Shown here piece after piece: positions 50,117 through 59,024 of a DNA stretch of 64,000 nucleotides. The DNA comes from CAWUEX02 sp963921305 (GTDB lineage: Bacteria; Pseudomonadota; Alphaproteobacteria; Rhodospirillales; Rhodospirillaceae). Where the stretch lies: assembly GCA_963921305.4 (NCBI GenBank), contig CAWUEX030000003.1, positions 1-64,000 on the forward strand, in the 5' to 3' direction. The translations under genes were made by a program, and so were the position numbers. The notes below the pieces were generated by a model. That model ran no database searches, was not told the origin of the DNA, and worked only from the letters and a program-made list of their open reading frames with translations. The first letter of the stretch is position 1; each line of letters opens with the position of its first letter.

Positions 50117-51274
50117 TTAATCTAGAGTGCCGCCTAGACTACTACCAATCCTTCCTCCGAAAGGCCCTCCGAAATAAGTACCTACAGCACCGCCCAATAG
50201 CCGACCTGCTCCACCGAGGCCCGTATTCTTGGTCTTGGTTGTCTGTACTGTCGTTTTGCCATAAGGAGTTCCCCGCAAGGCGTTAATGCGATAGTCCAGC
50301 GCTTTAAACGGCACATCCGCCAGTGCCTGATCCTGCTGTTGCTGCTGCAAACCGATCGCGCCCAGCAATTCCGCATTCTGAAGCGTCCGTTGATCGGCGA
50401 GTTGCTGTGCCGTCATTGCTGCATTCGCCATTTGCCCGACAGCATCCATACTTTGCCGATCACTTTGATAACGGGAGTTCAGGTCAGCCATCCGGCCTTG
50501 CATCGCAAGGTTCGCATTTTGCACAGCGGCATTGTGCCTCAACTGCGCCTGTTGCTGCCTGAGCTGCGTCTCTTGCATTGACCTCTGCAGGTTCGCCTGC
50601 TGATTGGCTTGGGCCGCTTGCAGCGCTCTATTTTGGTCGCCCTGAATGAGCCCCGCTGCTGTATTGAAAGCTTGGTTCCGCAACCCGCTCGACGTGCGGC
50701 TCACGTTTCTGAGATAGTCGTCCGTCACCTGGGCATCACGAATACCATGACGGCCTCCGCCGAAGGCGCCTCCAGCCGCTTGCTGCAGATCGGACAACGC
50801 CTGACTCCGGCTATACTCATCCCTCAAGTCGTTCATTGATGAGTCGACGACCGATTGAGTATACGGGTTCATGTAGTCGTTTATGTTGGCATCAGTAAAT
50901 TTCTGCGCCGCGATCTGTGCGACCGGTGCAACTGATGTTCCTTGGCCACCACCATTTGGTGTTACATTTACAGTCGGAACGCCGCCGACCTGAGATAGTG
51001 TATACGGCCCTCGGTTCGCTATCGTCTGGTAATGTGACCGGCCGAGATCATCTGCAGTGATCTGACTCTGACCGCCGGCAAAATTTCTTGCGATATCAAA
51101 ACTATTCAGCTGGTCTTCGTTGAACGGCGCGACCATGTAGTCCGGAGTGTTTTCAAGAAACGGCGCCGTCAGTGAGTTTGCCAGCGAAAGGTTACTTTGC
51201 GCCGCTTGCGTTACCCAGGCAGGCAGTTTTTCAACAGTTGTAGTCTTCGTTTTTTTACCGCCTTTTAGTCCCAC
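50117..51274 (-). CDS. phage virion (ejection-type) protein, Gln-rich helical
   Basis: A 385-residue protein. The basic start MGLKGGKKTKTTTVEKLPAW and PEWV..QA-type entry helix are common at the start of podophage internal virion or tail-needle-associated proteins. Residues 180-300 are Gln/Ala-rich and helical (QAAQANQQANLQRSMQETQ, QQAQLRHNAAVQNANLAM). The C-terminus is Gly-rich (GLGGAGRLLGGAVGTYFGG). It is the last gene of the late operon, 2 bp after its neighbour. Its role in DNA ejection is inferred. Confidence 0.6.
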   Translation of the reverse strand: MGLKGGKKTKTTTVEKLPAWVTQAAQSNLSLANSLTAPFLENTPDYMVAPFNEDQLNSFDIARNFAGGQSQITADDLGRSHYQTIANRGPYTLSQVGGVPTVNVTPNGGGQGTSVAPVAQIAAQKFTDANINDYMNPYTQSVVDSSMNDLRDEYSRSQALSDLQQAAGGAFGGGRHGIRDAQVTDDYLRNVSRTSSGLRNQAFNTAAGLIQGDQNRALQAAQANQQANLQRSMQETQLRQQQAQLRHNAAVQNANLAMQGRMADLNSRYQSDRQSMDAVGQMANAAMTAQQLADQRTLQNAELLGAIGLQQQQQDQALADVPFKALDYRINALRGTPYGKTTVQTTKTKNTGLGGAGRLLGGAVGTYFGGPFGGRIGSSLGGTLD

Positions 51275-51276
51275 TT

Positions 51277-51639
51277 TTATATCTCCTTACAGGCTACAGT
51301 ACATAATTCGGTGTACCCCTTAAGTTTGCGCAACCAACCTCTACGACCAGACCACTCGACCCGATCGCAATTCTTGGTTCTTCCCCATTCAATTACGTCC
51401 TTTTCCATCACTATAAGATCAGCAAGGTCTCCCCCGGCTAAGAAGATATGAACTGACCGGCTTTGAGGATAATCTTGAACGCTGACAATAACGGCTGCAT
51501 TGCGCCGCTCAAACATCTGGTATTCACCGCATACGAGACCATCCACGATGTCTCTTTCAGTAAACACGCCGCCGCATAACTCAAGTGCTTTGAGCAATTC
51601 TTCTCGGTGCCGCGACCACATCGATGCTAAGTCTGTCAC
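51277..51639 (-). CDS. small phage protein, possibly GNAT-like
   Basis: A 120-residue protein. An N-terminal helix (SMWSRHREELLKALELCGG) is followed by AVIVSVQDYPQSRSVHIFLAGGDLADL and IEWGRTKNCDRVEWSGRRGWLRKLKGY, which resembles the end of an acetyltransferase fold (as in T7-type internal virion protein A). It overlaps the upstream large gene by ATGA and ends 2 bp before the Gln-rich virion gene. No catalytic assignment can be made. Confidence 0.5.
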   Translation of the reverse strand: MTDLASMWSRHREELLKALELCGGVFTERDIVDGLVCGEYQMFERRNAAVIVSVQDYPQSRSVHIFLAGGDLADLIVMEKDVIEWGRTKNCDRVEWSGRRGWLRKLKGYTELCTVACKEI

Positions 51640-53759
51640 CGCTTCCGGCCTGTCTGGCGTACGTCAACACGCAGAGCACCAAGCCTCATGAAGGCAGGCG
51701 CAGAGTCTCCCTCCAGCCGCACCGCGATGTCCCGGCCATGCACACGCGTGTCGGCCTTGTCGGTGTTTGATGTGAAATTGTAGGGGCCGTGTTGTTCGAG
51801 TGAAGAACCGGGATAATTACGCTGCTTGAGATACAGACTCACGCCACCCTGAAGGTCTTCGAAGTCTGGAATGACACCAAGTATACGCTTGTGTTGATCA
51901 CCCGAACTGAAATCAGACAAGCCGGATTCAATGTGCCACCCAAAACTCCCGCCATCGGCGGAAAAGCCCTTTTCCTGGTAGTACACCTTCCCCGCGACAT
52001 CGGTTGCCATCGGGAATGGCAGAACCCCCGCATCCTGCCAGGCCGTTCGATCAAGTGAGCCTGCCGACCATGTGCCCTCGGTGAAATTATAGATCACATA
52101 ACGTGAGCACTCGTTGCCGTCCCGTCCATCCGGATAGAGCCACCAAATTTCGTTGTAAGCTGCGACACAGAAGGCGAAGACTTTGTCGCCCTGTACTTTG
52201 GCGAGATTATCAAACACGTCGCGGCGCACTGTGGACTGAAGCGCCTGCGGTATACCACCCGCATAGCGGTAGAACTCCCCATTGTTGGACAACCAGAACA
52301 CTTGACCATCGGCAACTGCCGCCGCATTGGAACCGATCAATCCGCAACCACTGCCAACGTGATCGAACCGGTACACGACGGTCGGATCAGGGACAAACCG
52401 CATCACATACAGCCCTTCGTCGGTAAAGATATAGTTCTCACCACGACCCGGCTTACCACTAACGATCCGGCCGCCCTTAGCGAGCTTGAAGAATCCTGCC
52501 GTATTGGTTGCTGTCGCGGTCCAATCCTGATTGTTCTCCTGATCTGACCAGCACACCAGAAGTGGATCGAAGTTACCGCTGGTATCGTCACACCCAAGCG
52601 CGACGAGAATGCGCTCCGGCGTGACCATGATGGAGGTCACCTGGGACGGTGCGTTTGTCACCGAGTGCGCCGTCAGAAGCACTTTCACCGAAACGTTGTC
52701 GATCGAAAAGTCGCCTGCCGCATCGGCGTTGAACTTCAAGTCTTGAGCCCCTCCTGCACCTGAGAAGAATACTCGCTTGTATGTTCCCGCAGCCGTGATA
52801 GCAGAACCTATATTCGTGGAGCCGATCATGGGCTGGAGAGTGCCGGCAGTGTAGGCCGTTAAGTCAAAGTCCAGGAGCATCCACGCACCCTGAGGCAAGG
52901 AAATGCTTTGCTCTAGGTCTGTCGATCCCGCACCGGCTGCACGTGTGGCAACGCCAGAGCCAATGGACCAGTCCGTGCCCTTTGTCCAATCTGTGTCTGA
53001 GGCGAAATCACCGGTCGAGACCAGCTCTGTAGCCGTCAGATTCGGAGCCCATTCGTATATGCCGCCATTCCGCGGATTGGCGATCAGATTTTGTCCCCAA
53101 CTGGCGAGTGACCAAGTACGCGGAAAGTGCTCGACATTGGAACTCGAACCGTAGCCGCCGACACCATACGCGCCGGTTCCGTATCCCGCACCGCCCGTAC
53201 CATCCGCGTTGCCGGGTGCGAGGAAATACTCGAAATCCACTGTTCCGCCGCCGCCGGCCACCGTAGATGTCGCCGCACTGGTGTGTTCTATGGTGTAGGT
53301 GTCCGCGTCTAGGATTTCGGTTATGGTGTATTCGCCGTTGATGGTTAGGCCGCCCACAACAGAGGCGTTTGCAAACCCAACCTTTTGGTCAACAGTCAGC
53401 CCATGCGCCGTATTGTTCACCGTTACGGTGGCATCTGTGTCTGTCGTATCAAACGGATTGGTTAACTCCCCCCGCTCAATCACGGGCGTGATATCATACA
53501 GCTCGCCATCGAAATAAGCGTGCAACCTCAGGTGCGTGCCGAGTCCGGCATAAGCCAAACCTTCGTTGCTCAACCAGGTTTGCAAACCGCGGCAAATGCC
53601 GGTCAGCGTGTCCGTGGTCGCAATCTCCCAGCCACCGATCGTCTGCGGCTTACCGCGCACAAAACGCACCTTGTCCGCATCCACAAAAAAGCCCTCCGCG
53701 GCGAGAGGGCTGTCGTCTTTGTAGACACCGGCGAGATAGGGGAGTTTGACGTAGGGCAT
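51636..53759 (-). CDS. packaged-DNA stabilisation / tail-hub-like phage protein
   Basis: A 707-residue beta-rich protein from the ATG at 53759 (MPYVKLPYLAGVYKDDSP); a GTG two codons earlier is the alternative. FVDADKVRFVRGKPQTIGGWE is the start seen in podophage tail proteins related to P22 gp10-type DNA stabilisers. A central insertion (about residues 115-180, NNTAHGLTVDQKVGFANAS) looks like the ubiquitin-activating-type beta repeat found in phage tails, and SGKPGRGENYIFTDEGLYVMRF and VYYQEKGFSADGG belong to propeller-like blades. It would close the portal and carry tail parts. Confidence 0.7.
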   Translation of the reverse strand: MPYVKLPYLAGVYKDDSPLAAEGFFVDADKVRFVRGKPQTIGGWEIATTDTLTGICRGLQTWLSNEGLAYAGLGTHLRLHAYFDGELYDITPVIERGELTNPFDTTDTDATVTVNNTAHGLTVDQKVGFANASVVGGLTINGEYTITEILDADTYTIEHTSAATSTVAGGGGTVDFEYFLAPGNADGTGGAGYGTGAYGVGGYGSSSNVEHFPRTWSLASWGQNLIANPRNGGIYEWAPNLTATELVSTGDFASDTDWTKGTDWSIGSGVATRAAGAGSTDLEQSISLPQGAWMLLDFDLTAYTAGTLQPMIGSTNIGSAITAAGTYKRVFFSGAGGAQDLKFNADAAGDFSIDNVSVKVLLTAHSVTNAPSQVTSIMVTPERILVALGCDDTSGNFDPLLVCWSDQENNQDWTATATNTAGFFKLAKGGRIVSGKPGRGENYIFTDEGLYVMRFVPDPTVVYRFDHVGSGCGLIGSNAAAVADGQVFWLSNNGEFYRYAGGIPQALQSTVRRDVFDNLAKVQGDKVFAFCVAAYNEIWWLYPDGRDGNECSRYVIYNFTEGTWSAGSLDRTAWQDAGVLPFPMATDVAGKVYYQEKGFSADGGSFGWHIESGLSDFSSGDQHKRILGVIPDFEDLQGGVSLYLKQRNYPGSSLEQHGPYNFTSNTDKADTRVHGRDIAVRLEGDSAPAFMRLGALRVDVRQTGRKR

Positions 53760-54034
53760 AACCACCCGTATGGAAAAGAGTGAAATAAAGTTAATCAGCG
53801 ATGAGTACCGGTGCTTGAATGCGGACTGCGTGAAGGTACCGCCTATGATGCGGACACGGGCTTATTTGAGCAAACGCGGAAAAACATCACCAAAACAATG
53901 AAAGGGTCGGGCACACCTAGCGTTGTAGGTCACCGCTCCGGCAAAAGCGGCGCTATGTTTAACTGGCCCACCCCGGCTTTCCGGCAGTTTTCCGCCGCGA
54001 CCGCCGCCGTCAAACGCGCCACCATAACGGCCTA

Positions 54035-54361
54035 TTAGCTCGTACTCCGCTCATTGCCGTAACAGACTACGGAAACATCCAAGCCAGACGCGTAGGCAAC
54101 AATGATCTCTGTGGTTGCAAGGTGTAGACCGGTGCGTTCAAGAACCTGACCACCATCAAGCTCAAAGCCATACTCGAGCCAGTCCTCGTCGCCCGGCGTA
54201 CCGGATTCAGCGATGGCCAGACGCACTGTGCGCGTTGTACCCGCCGCGTTACGGTTGACGATGTTGACGTTCACGATTGCCTCGGTAGACGCCGGGACCG
54301 TATAAACGCTGGTATTCGTGGTCGCGGCTAAGTCCGCCGCGCCGAGTTTCTTCCAAGCCAT
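54035..54361 (-). CDS. small phage structural protein
   Basis: A 108-residue protein from the ATG at 54361 (MAWKKLGAADLAATTNTSVY). VYTVPASTEAIVNVNIVNRNAAGTTRTVRLAI is a beta-sandwich pattern seen in phage decoration or fibre-base proteins. The gene begins 1 bp after the TGA of the fibre-like gene (TGATATG). A longer frame from a GTG is unlikely. The 269 bp after its stop hold no convincing gene. Confidence 0.6.
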   Translation of the reverse strand: MAWKKLGAADLAATTNTSVYTVPASTEAIVNVNIVNRNAAGTTRTVRLAIAESGTPGDEDWLEYGFELDGGQVLERTGLHLATTEIIVAYASGLDVSVVCYGNERSTS

Positions 54362-54362
54362 A

Positions 54363-55097
54363 TCAAGCACTCATTGCTGTTGTTAATGCCGCCTCTGCCT
54401 CGCTTGAGGTCAGTGTCATCGTGTCACCGTCATCGGTCTTTTGAATACTTTTGCCGACCAGGATCGCATCATTAAGGTATTGGGGATTGGCAGCCGCATC
54501 CATCTTCACCGTACCCGTTGCACCCGGAATAGCTGCGGCAGCGATCAAGGAGTTGACTTGCGTGAGATTCACCGCATCCGTGTTCGCTGTGCCCGCTGTC
54601 ACGCCGCTGATCTTTCCCGCGACCGTCAGTGCGCCCGCCAACGTCAATGCCCCAGCAACGGTCATCCCCCCTGACACGGTCATTGCGCCGGGAATTTGCG
54701 TCGGCGCGCAGTTGATCACGTCAGAAGCGTCGCAGTAGACCAATGCGATACGGCCATTCGGCACGGCAACGCCAGAGCCTGCAGCCGTCTTCACCGTCAC
54801 CTGCGCTCCAGCGGAGTTGATCACGATGTACCAGTGCTCGACACTCGGCAGGGTCACTGTCGCCGCTGCCGCTAAAGTGCCCGTAAATTTCAACACCCGG
54901 TTCAGCGACTCATCCGATGTCGTGTAATTCGTCGTCGTCAGTGTCTTGTCGCCGGTGAGGGCAATGCTCTCCACCCCGTCCAACGCCTGATCGATGGCGT
55001 CGATAACCTCGTTGAGTTTGTCGTCTCCCCAAGTGTTCGTGTTGGTGCCCAGTTCTTGCTTGCGCAAGCGGTTGCGGACTGTCGGTGTATCAACCAT
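54363..55097 (-). CDS. phage tail-fibre-like protein
   Basis: A 244-residue protein from the ATG at 55097. TVRNRLRKQELGTNTNTWGDDKLNEVIDAIDQALDG is the usual N-terminal start of short-tailed-phage fibre-type proteins (LGtNtntWG). The middle is a regular beta repeat (GAMTVSGGMTVAGALTLAGALTVAGKI), typical of shaft sequences. It starts at the stop of the 81-residue gene. Confidence 0.65.
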   Translation of the reverse strand: MVDTPTVRNRLRKQELGTNTNTWGDDKLNEVIDAIDQALDGVESIALTGDKTLTTTNYTTSDESLNRVLKFTGTLAAAATVTLPSVEHWYIVINSAGAQVTVKTAAGSGVAVPNGRIALVYCDASDVINCAPTQIPGAMTVSGGMTVAGALTLAGALTVAGKISGVTAGTANTDAVNLTQVNSLIAAAAIPGATGTVKMDAAANPQYLNDAILVGKSIQKTDDGDTMTLTSSEAEAALTTAMSA

Positions 55098-55342
55098 CAG
55101 CTCACCACCGCGCGGTCGGTACACCGCCGCCACTCTGTTCCGTCGGAAAACGCAGGCACCGCGCCGCCACTTTCATCGCTCACATATACCCACCGGTGCC
55201 GGAACTTTTCCACATCCGGCATGTTTGAAACCGTGTACACCGGCACAAACGCGGGCTGATGAACATAATCACGCACCTCTGTTTCGACGCGGCGCGCAAG
55301 GTCATGCGCCCACGCCGGTGCGTCGGCATCGACTGTGATCAC
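55097..55342 (-). CDS. small phage protein, 81 residues
   Basis: MITVDADAPAWAHDLARRVETEV is followed by PVYTVSNMPDVEKFRHRWVYVSDESGGAVPAFSDGTEWRR, a short beta domain resembling the small fibre-associated proteins in which a YVSDE..G..PaFSDGt.WRR motif recurs in phage and prophage tails. It sits between the adaptor and fibre-like genes. Confidence 0.65.
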   Translation of the reverse strand: MITVDADAPAWAHDLARRVETEVRDYVHQPAFVPVYTVSNMPDVEKFRHRWVYVSDESGGAVPAFSDGTEWRRCTDRAVVS

Positions 55343-55381
55343 CGGCTCTCTCCTATTTAAAAAACTTGAAACCTAGCGGCG

Positions 55382-56008
55382 TCAGGGGAAACCCGGCGCC
55401 ACCTCCATGGCGAGCGGACTGCCCGCCCATTGCGCCCGGTCATCCGCCGCATCCAACACGGCCAGCGCCCGTCCATAGAGCTCTGCCCAGACTTGAATAC
55501 ACGCATCGTCACCGAGAAACGGCTCGGCCTGCACCAGCGCTCCATACAAATAAAGATCCGGATGCGCTTCCAGCACCCAGTTACTCGCTGTCTCCGCCGA
55601 CAACGCCGCGATCTTGGCGTAGTACGTCACCTCGACCCCATAGGCCGCGTCAGGCGCCGGACCCAGTTTCAACTCCGCTCCCCGCACCGCATAGGCCAGC
55701 GGTTTTCCCGACACCGCCAACGCATAGCGCTCATCCAGCGCCTGGATCGGCAACGACCGCAACACCACTTTCGGGTTGCTCTGCAGCACGACATTGCGAA
55801 TCTCCGCGATATCAGCGCCCAAATCAAGCGTCGCATCGCCCGCGGTGGTCGTCAGGGTCGTCACCGTCACCATCTCCCGCGTGCGCAGGTCGCGGTTCAG
55901 GCTCGCCTCGGTCAGGGCGATGAAGTCCGGTATACGCTCGGTCAAATCCGTGCGGTTGAGCCAATCAGCAATCGCCGCTTTCAGCTCATCATATGTTGTC
56001 AGCGCCAT
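55382..56008 (-). CDS. phage head-tail adaptor protein
   Basis: A 208-residue protein from the ATG at 56008. ELKAAIADWLNRTDLTERIPDFIALTEASLNRDLRTREM is the hallmark N-terminal helix set of phage adaptor (gp6-like) proteins, followed by VTYYAKIAALSAETASNWVLEAHPDLYLYGALVQAEPFL and a C-terminal helix. It joins the portal to the tail. The start overlaps the preceding stop (TAATG). Confidence 0.8.
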   Translation of the reverse strand: MALTTYDELKAAIADWLNRTDLTERIPDFIALTEASLNRDLRTREMVTVTTLTTTAGDATLDLGADIAEIRNVVLQSNPKVVLRSLPIQALDERYALAVSGKPLAYAVRGAELKLGPAPDAAYGVEVTYYAKIAALSAETASNWVLEAHPDLYLYGALVQAEPFLGDDACIQVWAELYGRALAVLDAADDRAQWAGSPLAMEVAPGFP

Positions 56009-56697
56009 TACGCGGCCTCGTTCAAGTTTTGAAATCCGTACCGCGGCGGGTCGCTCCACATGGATGTCAGAAGGTCACTCCGCATGTCGGCCGGAGCGCG
56101 CCCGCGCGCCACTTCGCGCCCGAGCAAGTATTCCAGGTGCCAGCGCTCCGCCTTGTCGTCGGTGAAGTCCGGCACCGGCGCGTCATCCAAAAGCGACAAC
56201 GCCCATAGGCCGCTCGCCCGCGGCACGCGGATGTCCATGCCCTGATAGCGGAACAGCCCCATCAGATAGGCCAGGTTCGGCCGCTGATAGCTGTACTCGT
56301 CGGGATGACTCAGATCGACGCCCCAGATCCCCACCCGCGGCACGCCCTCCAGCTTGGCCAGCGCCAGCATGTAGGCAATGGACGATTCCAGATATCCCTG
56401 CTCTAACCCCGGCAGCGCCAGCACGTCCTCGATGGGATACGCCACACTCCCCGCAATGTCGGGGTACACTTCGGCCATTACCACCTCGCCATCCAGATGA
56501 CGCAGCCACGTGCGGTAATCCACCCTCTCTGAAATCGTATCCGCCGTCCACGTGTTGGGCGTGTGAATTTCGAAATAGCGCTGGCCGACGAAGGTCACGT
56601 CCCAGGCTAGCCCCCAGCACTCCCAGTCCGGGTCACCGATGGGAGCATCCGCGCGGGTCTCCTCGCACCGCCCGATGATCGCGACTTGCCGTGCCAT
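56008..56697 (-). CDS. prophage MptE/GT42-like (nucleotide-binding) protein
   Basis: A 229-residue protein from the ATG at 56697. VAIIGRCEETRADAPIGDPDWECWGLAWD is a Rossmann-like start. YLESSIAYMLALAKLEGVPRVGIWGVDLSHPDEYSYQRPNLAYLMGLFRYQGMDI follows the C-terminal pattern (SS.AYMLALA...G.....I.GvDm....EY..Q) of phage DUF115-like proteins that often accompany glycosyltransferases. It overlaps the glycosyltransferase gene (TGATG). It probably acts with it to modify a virion or host glycan (inference). Confidence 0.5.
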   Translation of the reverse strand: MARQVAIIGRCEETRADAPIGDPDWECWGLAWDVTFVGQRYFEIHTPNTWTADTISERVDYRTWLRHLDGEVVMAEVYPDIAGSVAYPIEDVLALPGLEQGYLESSIAYMLALAKLEGVPRVGIWGVDLSHPDEYSYQRPNLAYLMGLFRYQGMDIRVPRASGLWALSLLDDAPVPDFTDDKAERWHLEYLLGREVARGRAPADMRSDLLTSMWSDPPRYGFQNLNEAA

Positions 56698-57434
56698 CAC
56701 GACGCCTCCCCCGCAGCACCCCTTACCGCCCTCTCCCGCAGCAGTTCCGCCCCGCTCTCCGCCATGCCGTTGGTAAAGGCCAGCATGCCCATATGGGTCA
56801 CCTCCTTAGACAAATCGTGATCGACAAAAACCGGAATGCCGTGCGCCCGCAGTTTGCGGCAGAAGTACACATCCTCTGTGCACCAGCGCAGCTTGTGCGG
56901 CGGCTGCACTTCGAAATCGAACAGCGGCAGATCGTCCGCCAGCGCATCGAACACCGCCACCTCACACAGCATCAGCCCGAAACCGCAGTGCTTCACTTCC
57001 ACCAGGCCGGAGCTCTCTGCCCGTGTATACAGCGGCCCGGTCTCCTCGGCGTTGTCCACATAGGCCGTCGGCACCGGCGGGATCGACTTGCGCGGATAAT
57101 TCACTGCCACCACCGGCTTGTTGTGCAGCAGCAGGCGCAGCAGCGCGTCCTCGGGAAACACAATATCGCTGTCGACCCACAACACATGGGTCGCGTTCAT
57201 TTGCCAGGCTTCGGCCACGCATTTCGACCGCTGTTCCGGCACCATAAAACCCTTGGCCGAGATAATTTCGATTTCGCCAGGAACGTCACAAGCACCTTCG
57301 GACCCCTGCCCGGATACAAAGTGACGCACCAGCTTGGCCACCGATACGGCCGTAGCCGAGGTCCACCACCCGTTCGACGGCACGCACACCGCGACTTTGA
57401 GAAGCTCCACGTTTTCCGCCGTCACCTCTGCCAT
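56697..57434 (-). CDS. prophage glycosyltransferase (GT-A fold, GT2-like)
   Basis: A 245-residue protein. KVAVCVPSNGWWTSATAVSVAKLV is the start of a GT-A fold, FMVPEQRSKCVAEAWQMNATHVLWVDSDIVFP carries the D-x-D (DSD) metal motif, and KPVVAVNYPRKSIPP, FDFEVQPPHKLRWCTEDVYFCRKLRAHGIPVFVD follow as in phage glycosyltransferases that act on sugars or DNA. AGGAGG lies close before the ATG at 57434. It lies between virion-gene segments. Confidence 0.72.
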   Translation of the reverse strand: MAEVTAENVELLKVAVCVPSNGWWTSATAVSVAKLVRHFVSGQGSEGACDVPGEIEIISAKGFMVPEQRSKCVAEAWQMNATHVLWVDSDIVFPEDALLRLLLHNKPVVAVNYPRKSIPPVPTAYVDNAEETGPLYTRAESSGLVEVKHCGFGLMLCEVAVFDALADDLPLFDFEVQPPHKLRWCTEDVYFCRKLRAHGIPVFVDHDLSKEVTHMGMLAFTNGMAESGAELLRERAVRGAAGEAS

Positions 57435-57461
57435 CGCGGCTCCTCCTTCTCTATTTGCGGC

Positions 57462-57761
57462 TTAAAGCCGGCCCGGCCAGCTGCGGAACATCCTGTTGTC
57501 CGGGTCATTGGCCCAGCGCTTCCACGCTTTGGGGTCGTTCGCCCAGCCGCCCCGAATGGCCTGCGCATATACCGTGTGGGGAATCACCGCCGCGTGACGC
57601 ATCTCCCGCCCCGGCGTCTGCTCTGACAGCCGCCGCGCCTGCGCCACATACGGCTCGCAGTCCTCGGTTTCATGCACCAAGACTTTGCCGTCGAGATGCG
57701 TCTCATCGATCATCTCCTCCGCCCGGTTGGCGAAAGCGTCTAGCAGTCTGCGCTTTGACAT
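57462..57761 (-). CDS. small phage protein, 99 residues
   Basis: Basic N-terminus (MSKRRLLDAFANRAEEMIDE), then VLVHETEDCEPYVAQARRL, MRHAAVIPHTVYAQAIRGGWANDPKAWKRWANDPDNRMFRSWPGRL. The C-terminal tryptophan-rich helical motif (WaNDp.awKrWaND) recurs in small proteins between capsid and adaptor genes of podophages. Function unknown. Confidence 0.65.
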   Translation of the reverse strand: MSKRRLLDAFANRAEEMIDETHLDGKVLVHETEDCEPYVAQARRLSEQTPGREMRHAAVIPHTVYAQAIRGGWANDPKAWKRWANDPDNRMFRSWPGRL

Positions 57762-57816
57762 ATGCGCTCACTTCGGCGTGTGATAAAATTGAGAACAACT
57801 ATAAATTGAGTTGGTC

Positions 57817-58515
57817 ATGACCTTGAAATATCTTGCGCCGTGGTGCGCCGCCTTCGCTTTGCTGGCGTCTTGGCCAGCAGCGGCGGACATCGACGCCATC
57901 ATCAAGAAGATCGATAGAAACCAATCGGCCGGCGTTTACTACATGCTGACGCCCGAAGAAATCTGGCGCCTTGAACGTTCAGCAGATCCAGTAGCTCACT
58001 ATTATCTGGGCCTGGTGTACGCCGAAGGCGACACCCCAAACACGCCGCGCGATCAGTGCTTGGCAGCAAGACACATGCATCGGTCAGCGATGGCGGGATA
58101 TCCATTCGCACAATTATATATGGGGTATGCGCATGCATTTGGCATTGGCGTAAAGGTCAATCGAAACGCTGCTTATTGGTGGCTAAATGAAGGAACGAGA
58201 GCCTTGGTTGAGGCGAAGGTTAAAGCTGAACCTATTTCGCCGCATCCATATAACTATGACCCGCCCGAGACGCTACTTGAGGATTTCCTCAACTGTGCAA
58301 CGCTCTACGGTGATCAAAGAGAAAACTGGACAGTAGAATCCATGGACTCTCTTGCCTCATTGGACTACGCAAAACCGTGTATCAGATCGAATGTGCCCTT
58401 TACACTAAAGGACGAAGTAACCGGACCAAGTGGCAGTCCCACACCAGTAGACAGTGATGAAAGTTTTAAGAAGCTCCTTTGGTATTGCACTCCAAAGCTA
58501 CTCTCTTGGGACTAA
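57817..58515 (+). CDS. exported Sel1-repeat-like cargo protein
   Basis: A 232-residue protein read against the direction of the late operon, from the ATG at 57817. A signal peptide (LAPWCAAFALLASWPAAA) is followed by helical repeats: DPVAHYYLGLVYAEGD, QCLAARHMHRSAMAGYPFAQLYMGYAHAFGIGVKVNRNAAYWWLNEGTRA match the Sel1-like repeat (a short TPR relative). Low GC relative to neighbours and opposite orientation suggest a lysogenic-conversion gene. Its product would act in the envelope of the lysogen; the target is unknown. Confidence 0.65.
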   Translation: MTLKYLAPWCAAFALLASWPAAADIDAIIKKIDRNQSAGVYYMLTPEEIWRLERSADPVAHYYLGLVYAEGDTPNTPRDQCLAARHMHRSAMAGYPFAQLYMGYAHAFGIGVKVNRNAAYWWLNEGTRALVEAKVKAEPISPHPYNYDPPETLLEDFLNCATLYGDQRENWTVESMDSLASLDYAKPCIRSNVPFTLKDEVTGPSGSPTPVDSDESFKKLLWYCTPKLLSWD

Positions 58516-58569
58516 CGATTTCAGTTCTCTTCATTACGCTCTTTACAGTCGCCTTTAGCCACCTGCACT

Positions 58570-58908
58570 CTAAGGCATTGCCTGAAAGACGTAGAAGAAG
58601 GGCGCCAATCCGATCAGCCAGCCAAATATAAACAAGAGCCAATTCCACGTTCCCACTTGCTCACCGTAGACCTGATGAACGAGCCAGCTGTAGGGCAGGA
58701 ATAAAAGGGCGACCAAGAAAAAAGGAATTTGCAGAACTAGCAGAGACGGCTCGAGTAGTTCTAAAGAGCCTGCAGCTATTGGAACAACCGGTCCGAGATT
58801 CTGTGGATCGACCAAAAAAGTCGCTCCACCTTGCAAAGTACCCAGAAATAAGGCGCCAACAAAAGAACACACTAACTGAACGATCACTTTAGCCCGCATC
58901 GATTCCAT
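58570..58908 (-). CDS. small membrane protein, prophage cargo
   Basis: A 112-residue protein with three to four spans (VIVQLVCSFVGALFLGTLQGG, LLVLQIPFFLVALLFLPYSWLV, WNWLLFIFGWLIGLAPFFYVF). No family is recognised. It is AT-richer than the virion genes around it and lies convergent to the Sel1-like gene, so it looks like cargo rather than a structural gene. Confidence 0.5.
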   Translation of the reverse strand: MESMRAKVIVQLVCSFVGALFLGTLQGGATFLVDPQNLGPVVPIAAGSLELLEPSLLVLQIPFFLVALLFLPYSWLVHQVYGEQVGTWNWLLFIFGWLIGLAPFFYVFQAMP

Positions 58909-59024
58909 GTTGCCACCCGCATGCTTACAGATGCATTCAGACTACCAAAATGAACAATCCTCATTAAGGCCATACTTAGCGCGATTATTCTCCTCCACAG
59001 AAAACATCACATAAGGTCTTCGGG

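Noticed and set aside
53766..54034. Gly-rich or short frames in the gap between two phage genes
   Set aside because: A 31-codon minus-strand frame and a 75-codon plus-strand frame exist, but neither has a ribosome site or a recognisable sequence; nothing convincing is left in this 269-bp gap.
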